From Kiritimatiellia bacterium (GTDB lineage Bacteria > Verrucomicrobiota > Kiritimatiellia > CAIQIC01 > Lenti-01), in NCBI GenBank assembly GCA_017527155.1, contig JAFXQI010000039.1, positions 1 through 63,993 on the forward strand: a DNA stretch of 63,993 nucleotides, written 5' to 3'. Positions within the stretch are counted from its first letter, which is position 1, and each line of letters begins with the position of its first letter. Below, piece by piece: positions 8,769-17,677 of this stretch. Under the pieces are notes generated by a model. The model saw nothing but the letters and a program-made list of their open reading frames with translations. It made no database searches and was not told where the DNA came from. The position numbers and the translations under genes are program-made.

Positions 8769-10490
8769 TCACTCCCCGACCACCACAAACCCCAGCTCCC
8801 GCGCCAGCCGCTCCGCGCGCGCCAGCTTTTCTTCCCCCGCACCCCGCGCCTTCGCGGTGGCCTCCGACCACACGCAGGGACGGCCGCCAGCCAGCAACCG
8901 CGCGCGCCGCAAGGCGGGCTCGTCCACCGCGCCCGACATCACGGCATCGGCGGCGTGGGTGGTGAAGGGCGCATACGGCCCGTCGTCCAGCACGCACAGG
9001 CGACCGCCGGCGCCCCGTACCGCGCAGGCCATCGCCAGCAACCATTCGGCTTCCGCGTGGGCCAACGCCACGGCGGGGCGCCACGTGGCCGCCTCCCACA
9101 CCGCCGGATAGTCGCACATCTCAAGCGCGCGCGCTTGCCAATCCAGACCGTCCCCCGCGACTTCCACGCAGACCCACGTGCCCGTCGTGCAGGCCGACAG
9201 GAACCGTTCCCGCGCCCACTGTCCGCGGTTCACGCCCGCCGAAAACGGCATGCGCAGGTCGGGGTCCAGGTTCACCGGACACCGGGCGCGGCCATCCGGG
9301 CGCAGCGTCACGGATGGACGCCCCTCGGAGTCCCGCGCGGCGCACGAGCGGGCCGTGGCGCGGGCCTTGGCGACGGCCCGGCCTTCGGGGGCGAGGCCGC
9401 TCGAGAGGACTTCGAGGCAGCCCCAGGCATCGTCGGGGTCGGTGAAAGCGTCGGCCGCGCCCCACGTCTCGCGGCCGGGACATTCCACGGCCGCCTGCAT
9501 CTGCTCCACATCGCCGCCGGAAAGCGTCCCTCCGCCCGTAACCGGGCGCACCCAGCGCTCCGCCGCCGCTCGTTCCAGCGCCGCGGCGTCGCCACTGGCG
9601 TCCTTCCACGTTTCGAGCGTGACCGAGAAGGCGGCCCGGCGCGGAAAATTGGCCGTGGACGGCGTCGCCGCCAAATCGAACTCCAGCGCCATCCCGTCCT
9701 CCGCCGCGTCCAGCACCGCGCGCATGCGCCGCGGCTCCGACAAATCCGCCAGCAACGCCACCGCCGCCCCGTCGTCCCGCCGCACCGCGACTCCGGCCGC
9801 CTGCTCGGCGCCGCCGTTCCAGCCCGCGACGGGAACCGCCCCCGCCGCATCCGCGACCCCCGCGCGGAGCCGGAAGAACCGCTCCTCCTTCTCCATCAGC
9901 AGCACCCGCCCCTGGACCACCCACCGACCGTCCCCCATCTTCTCCGTCGCGACCAGCCAGTCGATCTTGCCGCCGTCCAGCGTCCCCGCGTACGCCCGCG
10001 CCGATCCGCGGAACCACGAATACACCCCGCCCTCCTGCGCCATGCGCTCCGGCACCAGACGCCACCGCGCGCCGCTCTGCGCGTCCTCCAAGGTGAAGAC
10101 GAGCTTGAGGTCGCCGCCCTTTGCGTCCTTCATCCGCGCGAACTCCCCCGCCTTGCCTGCGGACGACCCGATGAGCGACCAGCTTCTACCCTTGATCGCC
10201 GCGTCGAACCGCCCCGTCAGCGACCGCACGATGCAGTCCCCGAACGGATTGTTCTTTCCCGGCAGCTCCGCCGCCCCCGCCGGCAGCGGCCGCCCGTCCG
10301 CCACGGCAAAAACCTCCCCGTCCGCCTCCACGCTTTCCGCCCCCGCCGGTACCCGCCCGATCCATGCCGTCTTCCCGTCCTCCCCCGCCACCGCCCCCCA
10401 TCCCTCGCTCCCCAGGTACAGTTGCGGCCCCGCCGCCGCGACCGCCGCCCACGCCAGGCAGGCCGCCGCCACGCCCCGGCCGAAACTCAT
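8769..10490 (-). CDS. Secreted protein of unknown function
   Basis: I do not recognise this 573-residue protein. It opens with a plausible signal peptide (MSFGRGVAAACLAWAAVAAA), followed by an alternating hydrophilic/beta-like sequence without repeats, lipobox or membrane anchor. There are scattered cysteines (roughly ten), fitting an exported, possibly disulfide-bonded protein. Its ATG overlaps the stop of the UVR-motif gene by 4 nt (ATGA), so the two are translationally coupled. No catalytic motif could be identified. The final stretch has an Ala/Arg/Glu-rich helix. Confidence 0.75.
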   Translation of the reverse strand: MSFGRGVAAACLAWAAVAAAGPQLYLGSEGWGAVAGEDGKTAWIGRVPAGAESVEADGEVFAVADGRPLPAGAAELPGKNNPFGDCIVRSLTGRFDAAIKGRSWSLIGSSAGKAGEFARMKDAKGGDLKLVFTLEDAQSGARWRLVPERMAQEGGVYSWFRGSARAYAGTLDGGKIDWLVATEKMGDGRWVVQGRVLLMEKEERFFRLRAGVADAAGAVPVAGWNGGAEQAAGVAVRRDDGAAVALLADLSEPRRMRAVLDAAEDGMALEFDLAATPSTANFPRRAAFSVTLETWKDASGDAAALERAAAERWVRPVTGGGTLSGGDVEQMQAAVECPGRETWGAADAFTDPDDAWGCLEVLSSGLAPEGRAVAKARATARSCAARDSEGRPSVTLRPDGRARCPVNLDPDLRMPFSAGVNRGQWARERFLSACTTGTWVCVEVAGDGLDWQARALEMCDYPAVWEAATWRPAVALAHAEAEWLLAMACAVRGAGGRLCVLDDGPYAPFTTHAADAVMSGAVDEPALRRARLLAGGRPCVWSEATAKARGAGEEKLARAERLARELGFVVVGE

Positions 10491-11314
10491 TCCACGCCCC
10501 CGCCGCCCCCCGCGCGCGGACGCTTCTTCGCGCCGCCGCGCACCCCGCCGTGGCCGAACCCCTTCATGCCGCGGAGCTTGTCGCGCAGCTGCGCCGCCCG
10601 CTCGTAGTTCTCGAGCTCGATGGCGCGCGCGAGCTCCCGCTGGAGCGTCTCCGTCTCGGTCATGGGGCGGCGCTTCTCGACCTCGGCGAGCAGCTCGCGC
10701 ACCGATATCAGCTCGCCCGGCGTGGAGACCTCGGAGCCGTCCTCGTTGACGTCGTCGTAGTTCTCCTTGTAGAAGCCCTCGATTTCGTCGACGGCCTCCT
10801 GCGCCTGCTTGGCGGCCTCGGCGTAATTGCCCTCGCCCATGGCGATTTCGGCGAGCGCCCGCGCGTTCATCATGCGCATGTAGGGGAACATCTGCGAGAA
10901 ATGCCACGCCGTCTCGTCATCCGCGGCGTACTCCGACGCGAGGTCGATCAGGTCGAGCGCGTGGTCGCTGTCGTCGCGCACCCGCACCCATTCCCCGAGC
11001 GCGTGGCAGGCCATGATGCGGTAATAGAACTGCATGGCCTCCTGCTGGAGCTGGGAGCAGGCGTCGGAGTCGAGGGGCTCGGCGAGGACACCGTGGGTGC
11101 GCTTGCGCTCCTCGGCGAGGTAGTACTCGAGCAGCGACGGGTACTGGTGCGGGCGGGTGCCATCGGGGCGCCCGTCGGGTTCCATCTGGAACACGCCGAG
11201 ATCGAGGCGCAACTGCAGCTTGCGGCGCCCGTCGGCGCCCTCGATCCAGCGCGCCCGCGTCTCGTTGGGATCGTACTCCCACCCGCCGGCGATTTCCTGA
11301 ATGTCCTGTCCCAT
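10487..11314 (-). CDS. UVR (UvrB/UvrC) motif protein
   Basis: 275 residues. Near the C-terminus (about 213-247) is a UVR motif, with ETLQRELARAIELENYERAA followed by QLRDKL, as in UvrB, UvrC and McsA. The N-terminal part (from DIQEIAGGWEYDPNETRARW) is an acidic, mostly helical, possibly TPR-like region. The C-terminal tail is Gly/Arg/Lys-rich (GGAKKRPRAGGG). Start ATG 11314 has GGAG 8-11 nt upstream and a good promoter. The family appears in several PVC bacteria as a hypothetical protein; a role in DNA repair or in adaptor-type binding is only inferred from the motif. Confidence 0.78.
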   Translation of the reverse strand: MGQDIQEIAGGWEYDPNETRARWIEGADGRRKLQLRLDLGVFQMEPDGRPDGTRPHQYPSLLEYYLAEERKRTHGVLAEPLDSDACSQLQQEAMQFYYRIMACHALGEWVRVRDDSDHALDLIDLASEYAADDETAWHFSQMFPYMRMMNARALAEIAMGEGNYAEAAKQAQEAVDEIEGFYKENYDDVNEDGSEVSTPGELISVRELLAEVEKRRPMTETETLQRELARAIELENYERAAQLRDKLRGMKGFGHGGVRGGAKKRPRAGGGGGVE

Positions 11315-11342
11315 CGTTGGTTCTCCAGAAGTGAAAGTCCCG

Positions 11343-11371
11343 ACTCTACCCCATTCCCGCCCCCCGTGCAA
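11343..11371 (-). promoter_or_regulatory. Promoter of UVR-motif gene
   Basis: Minus strand TTGCAC (11371-11366), 17 bp, TAGAGT (11348-11343); ~28-nt leader with GGAG before ATG 11314. A contrast to the leaderless promoters nearby. Confidence 0.7.
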
Positions 11372-11387
11372 GCCGCCCGCGAACCCG

Positions 11388-11448
11388 CATTTGAAATTAC
11401 GGGAATTATTGAGGTTTCCCCCTGGTTCCCGTCAACCTTCCCCCCATG
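11388..11448 (+). promoter_or_regulatory. CATTTG-ATG element, copy 1
   Basis: CATTTG box at 11388, ACGGGAA, then TTGAGG-N17-TCAACC and ATG at 11446 (58 nt after the box; ATGAAC). No gene of the unknown family follows; the -35 of the SBP-permease gene begins 26 nt after the ATG. Confidence 0.75.
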
Positions 11449-11471
11449 AACGCCGCCCCTGTTTCCGGCCC

Positions 11472-11500
11472 TTGCCACCCGTCCCGCCCTGTGGCACACT
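11472..11500 (+). promoter_or_regulatory. Promoter of SBP-permease fusion gene
   Basis: TTGCCA (11472-11477), 17 bp, CACACT (11495-11500), 9 nt to ATG 11510. Confidence 0.6.
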
Positions 11501-11509
11501 CCCCGACCG

Positions 11510-14410
11510 ATGCCCCGCCGCCGTCCAGATTTTTTCCAACCATTGGAAACTTTTTTTCCAATCATTGGAAAACTCGCCGAAATTTTTTCCAATCATTGGA
11601 AAATTTTCCCGTTTTTTCCAACCATTGGAAAAAAGTTTTCCAACCATTGGAAACTTTTTTTCCAATCATTGGAAAACTTTTCCCGCGCCGCGGGCGCGCA
11701 CCGCACTCTTTTCGCTTTTCTCTTTTCCCTTTTCACTCTCTCGCTGGCCGTCTTCTCCGCGACCGCCGGCGAATACGTCCCCCTCTCCCCCACCTCCGCC
11801 GTCGTCCACCTGACGCTCTACGACCTCCCCGACCCCGCGCGCACCGATCCCGCGACGCGCGCGGAGCTCGCCGTGCAGCGCGCGTTCCTCGCCGAAGCCC
11901 CCGCGCGGCTCGCCGAACGCTGGCGGGCGCGCGGCGAGACGCCCCCCGGCGACCTCCAGATCCGCCTCCACCGCTTCTCCGGCATACAGGTCGAGGGCGT
12001 CGAATCGACGCTCCTCGCCATCGCGGGCAACGTCGCGCCGGACATCCTGCAAGTCAACTTCCGGCAGAGCGAGACGTACATCCGCCAGGGGTTCCTGTCC
12101 CCCCTCGACGACCCCGCCGACGGGTGGTTTTCCGCCCTCCCCCCCGCCGACCGCGCCCGCGCGCTGCCCGGCGCCATCGAGCCGGTCGCGCGCCGCGCCG
12201 GGCCCGACGGCGCGTCCCGCCTCTGGATGCTCCCCGGCGGTCCGCTGCTCGGGCGCGTGGTGCTGTACCGGCGCGACCTCTTCGAGGCGGCGGACCTGCC
12301 CCCGCCCTCGCCGGACTGGACGTGGGACGACTTCCTGGCCGCCTGCCGCGCCATCGCCGACCCCGCCGCCGGGGTGTACGCGCTCGGACTCTCGCGCGGC
12401 AAGCACGAGTCCTACCTCTGGATGCCGTTCCTGTGGGGCGCCGGCGGCGAAATCCTCGCCCGCCCCGACCCGGCCGGACCCTGGCGGGCCGTCTTCGACA
12501 GCGACGCCGGCGCGCGCGCCCTCGACTTCTACATCCGCCTCACCTCGGAGCCCTGGCGCGACGCCGCGGGCCGCCTCCAGCGCGGCTACGCGGTCAAGGA
12601 CGCCGCGCTGGTGCGCCTCAAGTGGCAGCGCGGGCAGCTGGGCATGATCTTCTCCTACCTCGACGACGCGCTCTTCGCCTCCCTCAACCCCGACCTCACG
12701 GGCATGGCGCCGCTGCCCGTCGGCCCCGCCGGGCGCGGAACCGAAATCAACTGCCGGATGCTCGGCATCTTCGCGGGGGTCAAGGACCCGCACGTGCGCG
12801 ACGCCGCGTGGGAGTACATCCGGTTCCAGACCTCGGCCGAAGCCGACGCCCTGCGCGTACGGGCCCTGGTCGAGAGCGGCTACGGCCGCTTCGTCTCCGC
12901 CGAACGCCTGGCGGCGGCGGGCGTCGCGCATCTCGCGGGGACGGTGCCCGACGAGTGGTTCGAGTGCCAGCGCATCGCGCTGCGCGACGGCCGCCCCGAG
13001 CCCTACGGCCGGAACGCCAACGCCCTCTACGACCTCCTCACGCCCCCCATCCGCCGCGCCGAGGAACTCTACCGCACCGGCGCCCTCTCCGACAACCCGC
13101 CCCGCCGCCTCGCCCAGCTCCGCGCCCTTCTCGCCGAAGCCCGCACCAAGGCCGAGACCGACCTCCTGGGCCAGGTCCCCCCCGACCAGATGCGCCGCCG
13201 CCGCACCGCCGCCGCCGTCCTCCTCGCCCTCGTCGCCGCGGCCGTCCTCCTCGCCCTGCGCCTCATGTCCCGCTGGTTCCGCGCGCCCTCCGCGGCGCCC
13301 GCCGCCGACGCCGGGGCCGGGCGCCGCCCCCGCCGCCGCATCCTGGTGCCGCTCCTCCTCATCGCCCCGGCGGCCCTGACCATCCTCGTCTGGGCCTACA
13401 TCCCCCTCGTCCGCGGCTCCGCGATGGCGTTCTACGACTACCACCTGTACGGCCCCTCCGCGTGGGTCGGCCTCGACAACTTCGCGAACCTCCTCTGGGA
13501 CGCCGACTGGTGGCGCGCCCTCCTCGCCTCCGCCCGCTACGCCGCGCTCGTCATCGGCCTGACCTTCCTGCCGCCCGTGGGCCTGGCCATCCTCCTCCAG
13601 GAAGTCCCGCGCGGCAAAATCCTCTTCCGCGTCATCTACTACCTCCCCGCGGCCATCAGCGGACTCGTCGTCATCCTCCTCTGGAAAACCTTCTACGCCC
13701 CCGACCCCACCGGCCTGGCCAACCGCCTCGTACTCGCCGTTCCCGCCTGGGGATGGATCCTCCTCGCCCTGATCCCCCTCCTCCTCGCCCTCCACATCGC
13801 CCGCCGCCTCCTCCGCCACGCCCGCCGCCTGCCCGCCCTTTTCACCCTCCTCTATGGCCTCCTCCTCGCCGCCGGTGCCCTCTCCCCCCTCCGCGACATC
13901 GCCCCGTCGGCCCCCGCCGGCTTTCTCCCCTTCCTGGCTGCGCGCCTCCCCGAACCCGTCCGCTGGCTCGACGACTCCCGCACCGCCCTCTTCTCCTGCG
14001 TCCTCCCCCTCCTCTGGGCCGGGATGGGACCCGGATGCCTCATCTACCTGGCGGCCTTGAAAGGCATTCCCGAAGAACTCTACGAAGCCGCCGACATCGA
14101 CGGCGCCACCTTCACCGACAAGATCCTCTTCATCGTCATCCCCGTCCTGCGCCCGCTGCTCGTCATCAACTTCGTGGGGGTCTTCATCGCCGCGTGGCAG
14201 GCCGAAGCGAACATCCTGGCGATGACGGCCGGCGCCGCCGGCACCGAAGTCGCGGGCCTGCGCATCTTCTACCAGGCCTTCCTCTTCCTGCGCCCCGGCC
14301 CCGCGACGGCGGCCGCCTGGATGCTGGCCACCCTCCTCATCGGCTTCACCCTCCTCCAACTCCGCATCCTCTCCCGCGTCGAATTCCGCGCCAACCGCAC
14401 CGAGGACTGA
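11510..14410 (+). CDS. Substrate-binding protein fused to MalF-type ABC permease
   Basis: 966 residues. Residues ~8-58 are the translation of the palindrome array (repeats such as FFPIIGK and FSNHWK). Residues ~65-84 form a hydrophobic export/anchor segment, ~90-560 match a family-1 extracellular sugar-binding protein, ~565-590 is a membrane helix, and ~620-960 is a binding-protein-dependent permease with the EAA loop (EELYEAADIDGATF from ~855). Such fusions tether the binding protein to the transporter. The probable partner permease is at 20179-21912; no ATPase is in the window, so a shared MsmK/UgpC-type ATPase elsewhere is likely. ATG 11510 follows a promoter by 9 nt; a start inside the array cannot be excluded. 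Probable substrate: an oligosaccharide. Confidence 0.85.
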   Translation: MPRRRPDFFQPLETFFPIIGKLAEIFSNHWKIFPFFPTIGKKFSNHWKLFFQSLENFSRAAGAHRTLFAFLFSLFTLSLAVFSATAGEYVPLSPTSAVVHLTLYDLPDPARTDPATRAELAVQRAFLAEAPARLAERWRARGETPPGDLQIRLHRFSGIQVEGVESTLLAIAGNVAPDILQVNFRQSETYIRQGFLSPLDDPADGWFSALPPADRARALPGAIEPVARRAGPDGASRLWMLPGGPLLGRVVLYRRDLFEAADLPPPSPDWTWDDFLAACRAIADPAAGVYALGLSRGKHESYLWMPFLWGAGGEILARPDPAGPWRAVFDSDAGARALDFYIRLTSEPWRDAAGRLQRGYAVKDAALVRLKWQRGQLGMIFSYLDDALFASLNPDLTGMAPLPVGPAGRGTEINCRMLGIFAGVKDPHVRDAAWEYIRFQTSAEADALRVRALVESGYGRFVSAERLAAAGVAHLAGTVPDEWFECQRIALRDGRPEPYGRNANALYDLLTPPIRRAEELYRTGALSDNPPRRLAQLRALLAEARTKAETDLLGQVPPDQMRRRRTAAAVLLALVAAAVLLALRLMSRWFRAPSAAPAADAGAGRRPRRRILVPLLLIAPAALTILVWAYIPLVRGSAMAFYDYHLYGPSAWVGLDNFANLLWDADWWRALLASARYAALVIGLTFLPPVGLAILLQEVPRGKILFRVIYYLPAAISGLVVILLWKTFYAPDPTGLANRLVLAVPAWGWILLALIPLLLALHIARRLLRHARRLPALFTLLYGLLLAAGALSPLRDIAPSAPAGFLPFLAARLPEPVRWLDDSRTALFSCVLPLLWAGMGPGCLIYLAALKGIPEELYEAADIDGATFTDKILFIVIPVLRPLLVINFVGVFIAAWQAEANILAMTAGAAGTEVAGLRIFYQAFLFLRPGPATAAAWMLATLLIGFTLLQLRILSRVEFRANRTED
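11531..11681. repeat. Palindrome array 1 (TTTTCCAAYCATTGGAAAA, six units)
   Basis: Six near-perfect palindromes of the form TTTTCCAA-C/T-CATTGGAAAA in ~150 bp, with AT-rich spacers of irregular length. The array begins 21 nt after the ATG of the SBP-permease gene and stays in its reading frame with no stop codon. AT content is sharply higher than in the surrounding DNA. Confidence 0.95.
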
Positions 14411-14460
14411 CCCCGGGCGCCCTCGCGCGGGGGTCCGGACCGCAGGGAAGGACGCGCCTG

Positions 14461-14521
14461 CTTTTGCAAACAGGAAAATTCCTTGACTTTCCTCCATTTC
14501 GCCCCCATGCCCCGCGCCATG
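14461..14521 (+). promoter_or_regulatory. CATTTG-ATG element, copy 2 (drives short family member)
   Basis: Box variant CTTTTG at 14461, CAGGAAAA, TTGACT at 14483-14488, weak -10, ATG at 14519 (58 nt). It begins 50 nt after the SBP-permease stop. Confidence 0.75.
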
Positions 14522-14758
14522 AACAACGAGGTCCAATACGTCCTCCGCGAAGCGGCCGGGATCGCCGGCGACGTGGCGCGCTTCTACATCGGTTCCCTGG
14601 CGCTGCCCGTGCTCGCGCCGGTGGCCGCCGCGGGGGTGGCGGCGCTGTCGGCGGCGGCGCTGGGGCGCTGGATCGCGAAGCGCACGGGTGGGGCGGTCCT
14701 GGCGGAGCTGCGGCGGCGGGCACGGTTGCGGGTGCCGGGGCCGGGTTCCCGGAGCTGA
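14519..14758 (+). CDS. Short member of the unknown 'LREAAGIAGD' membrane-protein family
   Basis: 79 residues, not recognised as any known family. It is nearly identical in layout to the first ~70 residues of the 296-residue protein at 22038: MNNxVxYxLREAAGIAGD, then a hydrophobic stretch (about residues 23-46, LALPVLAPVAAAGVAALSAA), then a basic segment ELRRRARLR. After that it stops, where the paralogues continue for over 200 residues, so this is a 3'-truncated or minimal copy. It sits just downstream of the SBP-permease gene, with its own element/promoter. A small membrane protein with a positively charged cytoplasmic tail is the best structural description. Confidence 0.7.
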   Translation: MNNEVQYVLREAAGIAGDVARFYIGSLALPVLAPVAAAGVAALSAAALGRWIAKRTGGAVLAELRRRARLRVPGPGSRS

Positions 14759-14790
14759 AAGCGGGGGGCAGACCGTAGGCCGCCGGACGC

Positions 14791-14819
14791 AAAACGCCCG
14801 CCCCGGGGAGGGGCGGGCG
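14791..14819 (-). terminator. Intrinsic terminator of the translocon operon
   Basis: 10-bp GC stem (14795-14804 with 14810-14819), 5-nt loop, and on the minus strand a T4 run at 14794-14791. It lies 27 nt past the stop of the last operon gene. Confidence 0.85.
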
Positions 14820-14845
14820 GTGGCCGCGGGGCTGGCGGGGGGCCG

Positions 14846-16522
14846 TCAGACCTGGATGGCGTCGCGCATGGACTGGGTCTCGGCGGAGATGACGGCCTGC
14901 ATCAGCTGGAGGACCGACTGGACGAGGTCGCCGGCCTGGTTGAAGAGATCCTTCGCCTGCTCGAGTTCCTGCTCCATCTGCGTCTGGTAGGCGTTTTGCT
15001 CGGTGACCTTGGCCTGCATCATGGAGGTGGCGCCCTGGATGACGCCCTGCAGGGCGTTGCCGAGGGCGTTGATCACCGTGTGGTAGGCCTCGTGGCGCTG
15101 GATGACGTTGCCGGCCTTGAGGTAGGAGGTGTCGCCTTTCAGGCGGGCCTGGGCGTCGAGCCAGCGGGTGTCGGCCTGGGAGGTGAGGGCCTGGCGCTCG
15201 GCGGCGGTGGTGGTGTCGATGCGCTCGTTGATGGCGTGCGCGCGGGCGAACCGGAGTTCCTTGCCGGCGGTTTCGAGGCGCTCGTCGAGTGCCTTGATTT
15301 CGGCCTTGGTGGCGTCCGGCCCGACGGCGGCGCGTTCGCGGACGGCGGTGTCGTAGGCGTCTTCGTAGGTCTTGACCGTCGCATCCAGCTGGTTGTTGGC
15401 CTGGGCCTTGAAGGTGTTCACTTTGGCTGTGTCGTCCTGGACGGTCTGCTGGAACTGGTTGGCGGCGTTCGTCCGCGCGGTGTTGAACTCTTCGGTGACC
15501 TGTTGCTCGGTGACGTTCTTGAACTTGTTCTCGAGGGTGGCGAGGCGGTTGGCCGGCCCTTCGTTGAGAGGCTTCGGGCCGTTCTGGAGCTGCTGCATCT
15601 CGCGGAACTCGTTCAGGCGGGTTTGCGCCGTCCGGAGGGCGTCCCCCTGTTGTCCCTGCGGGATGTCGGCTTCCTGGAGCGGCGCGTTGAGGTTCTGGAG
15701 GCGCTGCAGCTTGGCGGTGTCCTGGCCCAGGAGGATCTCGTGGGCCTGCATCTTTCCCTTCGCGATGGTGGCGGAGTCGAAGGAATCCTGGATGCGCTGG
15801 GCGGTCGCGTCGTCGATGTTGGCGCGCGCCGAGGCCAGCTGCTGCTGGGCGCCCTGGGCGGATTCGCCGGCCTTGAGCATGATCTGGTTCTGGCGGGCGG
15901 AGCCGACGCCGGAGGTCTCGAGGGAGGCCATCTGGGTCTTGAAGGCGGAGGCCTGCTTGCCGAGCGAGTAGGCCATCGCGCCGACCTGGACGGCGCAGCA
16001 GGCGATGGACCCGACGATGCCGACCCAGGCGATCCTGCGCTGCTGCTCGGCCTGGTTGAGGATGGAGGTCTGGATCTGCTGGGACTGGGCGGCGCGCAGG
16101 TCGCGGGCGGAGTCGCGCTGTTTCTGGGCGACTTCGACCAGGAGGGCCATGAGCTTGTACAGGTCGAACATGATGTTCTTGGAGGTGGAGAGCGCGGAGA
16201 TGGAGTCGGAGACCCCGGCCGCCTTCAGGGCATCGGTGAGGGCGGTGCGGAAGGCTTCGATCTGCTTGGCGTCGAGCCCGAATCCGGGGTCGGCGGCCAG
16301 TTTGGCGCAGAGGGAATCGATCGCGGCCTGGTCGACGGTGCCGGGCAGTTCGAGGTCGTCGGGGATGTTGACGGTGATGGTGCTCTGGGTGCCGTCGGCG
16401 GCCGTGGTGTTGAAGGTCAGGACGGGTTTGTCCCCGGCGGCGGTGGCCTTGGTGAGGGTTCCGACCTGCTGGAGGAGGGACTCCCAGTTGACGGTGGGGT
16501 TTCCGTTGACTTGGAGGGACAT
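14846..16522 (-). CDS. Putative type III secretion translocator, SctB/CopD/YopD-like
   Basis: 558 residues. One clear hydrophobic segment (about 164-187, IAWVGIVGSIACCAVQVGAM), preceded by a helical region NIMFDLYKLMALLVEVAQKQ near 116-135 and followed by long coiled-coil stretches to an amphipathic C-terminus. Single-TM, coiled-coil-rich architecture and position directly after the two-TM translocator and the LcrH-like chaperone match the minor translocator (YopD, IpaC, CopD) that completes the host-membrane pore. It has no signal peptide, as expected for a T3SS substrate. Start ATG 16522 has AAAGGAA upstream. Primary sequence similarity is not something I can verify; alternative: another coiled-coil secreted effector. 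Confidence 0.6.
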   Translation of the reverse strand: MSLQVNGNPTVNWESLLQQVGTLTKATAAGDKPVLTFNTTAADGTQSTITVNIPDDLELPGTVDQAAIDSLCAKLAADPGFGLDAKQIEAFRTALTDALKAAGVSDSISALSTSKNIMFDLYKLMALLVEVAQKQRDSARDLRAAQSQQIQTSILNQAEQQRRIAWVGIVGSIACCAVQVGAMAYSLGKQASAFKTQMASLETSGVGSARQNQIMLKAGESAQGAQQQLASARANIDDATAQRIQDSFDSATIAKGKMQAHEILLGQDTAKLQRLQNLNAPLQEADIPQGQQGDALRTAQTRLNEFREMQQLQNGPKPLNEGPANRLATLENKFKNVTEQQVTEEFNTARTNAANQFQQTVQDDTAKVNTFKAQANNQLDATVKTYEDAYDTAVRERAAVGPDATKAEIKALDERLETAGKELRFARAHAINERIDTTTAAERQALTSQADTRWLDAQARLKGDTSYLKAGNVIQRHEAYHTVINALGNALQGVIQGATSMMQAKVTEQNAYQTQMEQELEQAKDLFNQAGDLVQSVLQLMQAVISAETQSMRDAIQV

Positions 16523-16553
16523 GGCTTGGGTTCCTTTCGGGTTGGGGTGGGGA

Positions 16554-17591
16554 TCAGGCCATCTGGCCGATCTGGCGGGCGATTTCATCGCCGGTGTCGG
16601 TGGAGGAGGAGAGCAGGTCGGCGAGCTGGCCGATGAAGTTCTGGATCATCTCGAGGATCTGCTGGAGTTCTTCTTCGCTCTCTTCGAGCTTCTGGCGGAG
16701 GGCGGCGATGAACTTTTCGGTTTCCTTGACGTCGGCCTCGGACATGCCGGAGCGGTAGCTGTCGACGGCGCCGACGGCGCCGGAGACGAGCGCGACGCCG
16801 CCCATGACGCCGTTGGTCATGGAGACGATCGGACGGATGACTTCCATGGCCGCCTTGACGGCCTGGCTGACGTTGCCGGCCACGCTGCCGATGTTGCCCG
16901 CGACGATGCAGGCGACGGCGATGGCGACGGTGACGGCGACCTGGGCGACGATCTTGGCGGCTTCCTTGGACATGCCGAGCTTTTCGAGGCCTTCGGCGAG
17001 CTTGTCGGTGAGTTTTTCCATCACGCCGGTTTCGTTGAGGACCTGGCAGGTGACGGCGATGCCGGCGGCGACGACGGCGCCGGTGGCGAGACCGCCGGTG
17101 GCGACGCAGGCGACGACGGCGGCGATGACGGCGAGGGCGGTCATCAGCCAGCCGAAGATCTTGTTGCGGGTCTGGGACTCGTAGGCCTTCTTCATGTCGT
17201 CGAGGGACTTCTGGATCTTCTTGGCGCGGCCGTCGTGTTCGCTCTTGAGGGAGTTCTTGAGGGTCTCGATGCGCTCCTGGGCCAGCTGGGCCTGCCGTTC
17301 GTCGTTGTCGAGCTGCAGGAAGGCGATGAGGCGTTCGAGGTTGGCCTCGGCGGCGGCCTGGTCGTCGGGATTGTCGAGGACGGGCACGCCGGTGGCGCCG
17401 GTGGGGGTGCCGGTGGAGTCGGTGCGGACGGCGTTCTGGATCTTGACGCCGGCGTTGCCGAGGAGGCTCATGGCCTGGTTGACGATCTCGGAGGCCTTCG
17501 AGGAGAGGCCGAGGCCCTTGTTGAGGGTGCCGGCGTTGTCCGGCAGCTGGACCTGGCGGTTCGGCTGGGAGTTGATGGCGAGGTTGGACAT
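16554..17591 (-). CDS. Putative type III secretion translocator, SctE/CopB/YopB-like
   Basis: 345 residues with the major-translocator layout: a polar N-terminus, a coiled-coil (about 80-140, NDERQAQLAQERIETLKN), a long hydrophobic hairpin region (145-183) and a second hydrophobic helix (211-235), then an amphipathic coiled C-terminus (285-325). YopB/IpaB/SseC/CopB proteins use two such segments to insert into the host membrane as a pore with SctB. No Sec signal. The gene lies 86 nt after the LcrH-like chaperone gene and 31 nt before the SctB-like gene, the Chlamydia lcrH-copB-copD order. RBS AAAGGAAAC precedes ATG 17591. Confidence 0.7.
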   Translation of the reverse strand: MSNLAINSQPNRQVQLPDNAGTLNKGLGLSSKASEIVNQAMSLLGNAGVKIQNAVRTDSTGTPTGATGVPVLDNPDDQAAAEANLERLIAFLQLDNDERQAQLAQERIETLKNSLKSEHDGRAKKIQKSLDDMKKAYESQTRNKIFGWLMTALAVIAAVVACVATGGLATGAVVAAGIAVTCQVLNETGVMEKLTDKLAEGLEKLGMSKEAAKIVAQVAVTVAIAVACIVAGNIGSVAGNVSQAVKAAMEVIRPIVSMTNGVMGGVALVSGAVGAVDSYRSGMSEADVKETEKFIAALRQKLEESEEELQQILEMIQNFIGQLADLLSSSTDTGDEIARQIGQMA

Positions 17592-17677
17592 GGCTTGTTT
17601 CCTTTCGGGGTTTCCCGGGGTTTCCCGGTTTTTCTTTTTCTGCCCGGTTTACACGGAACGGCGGGGGAGGTTACGCC

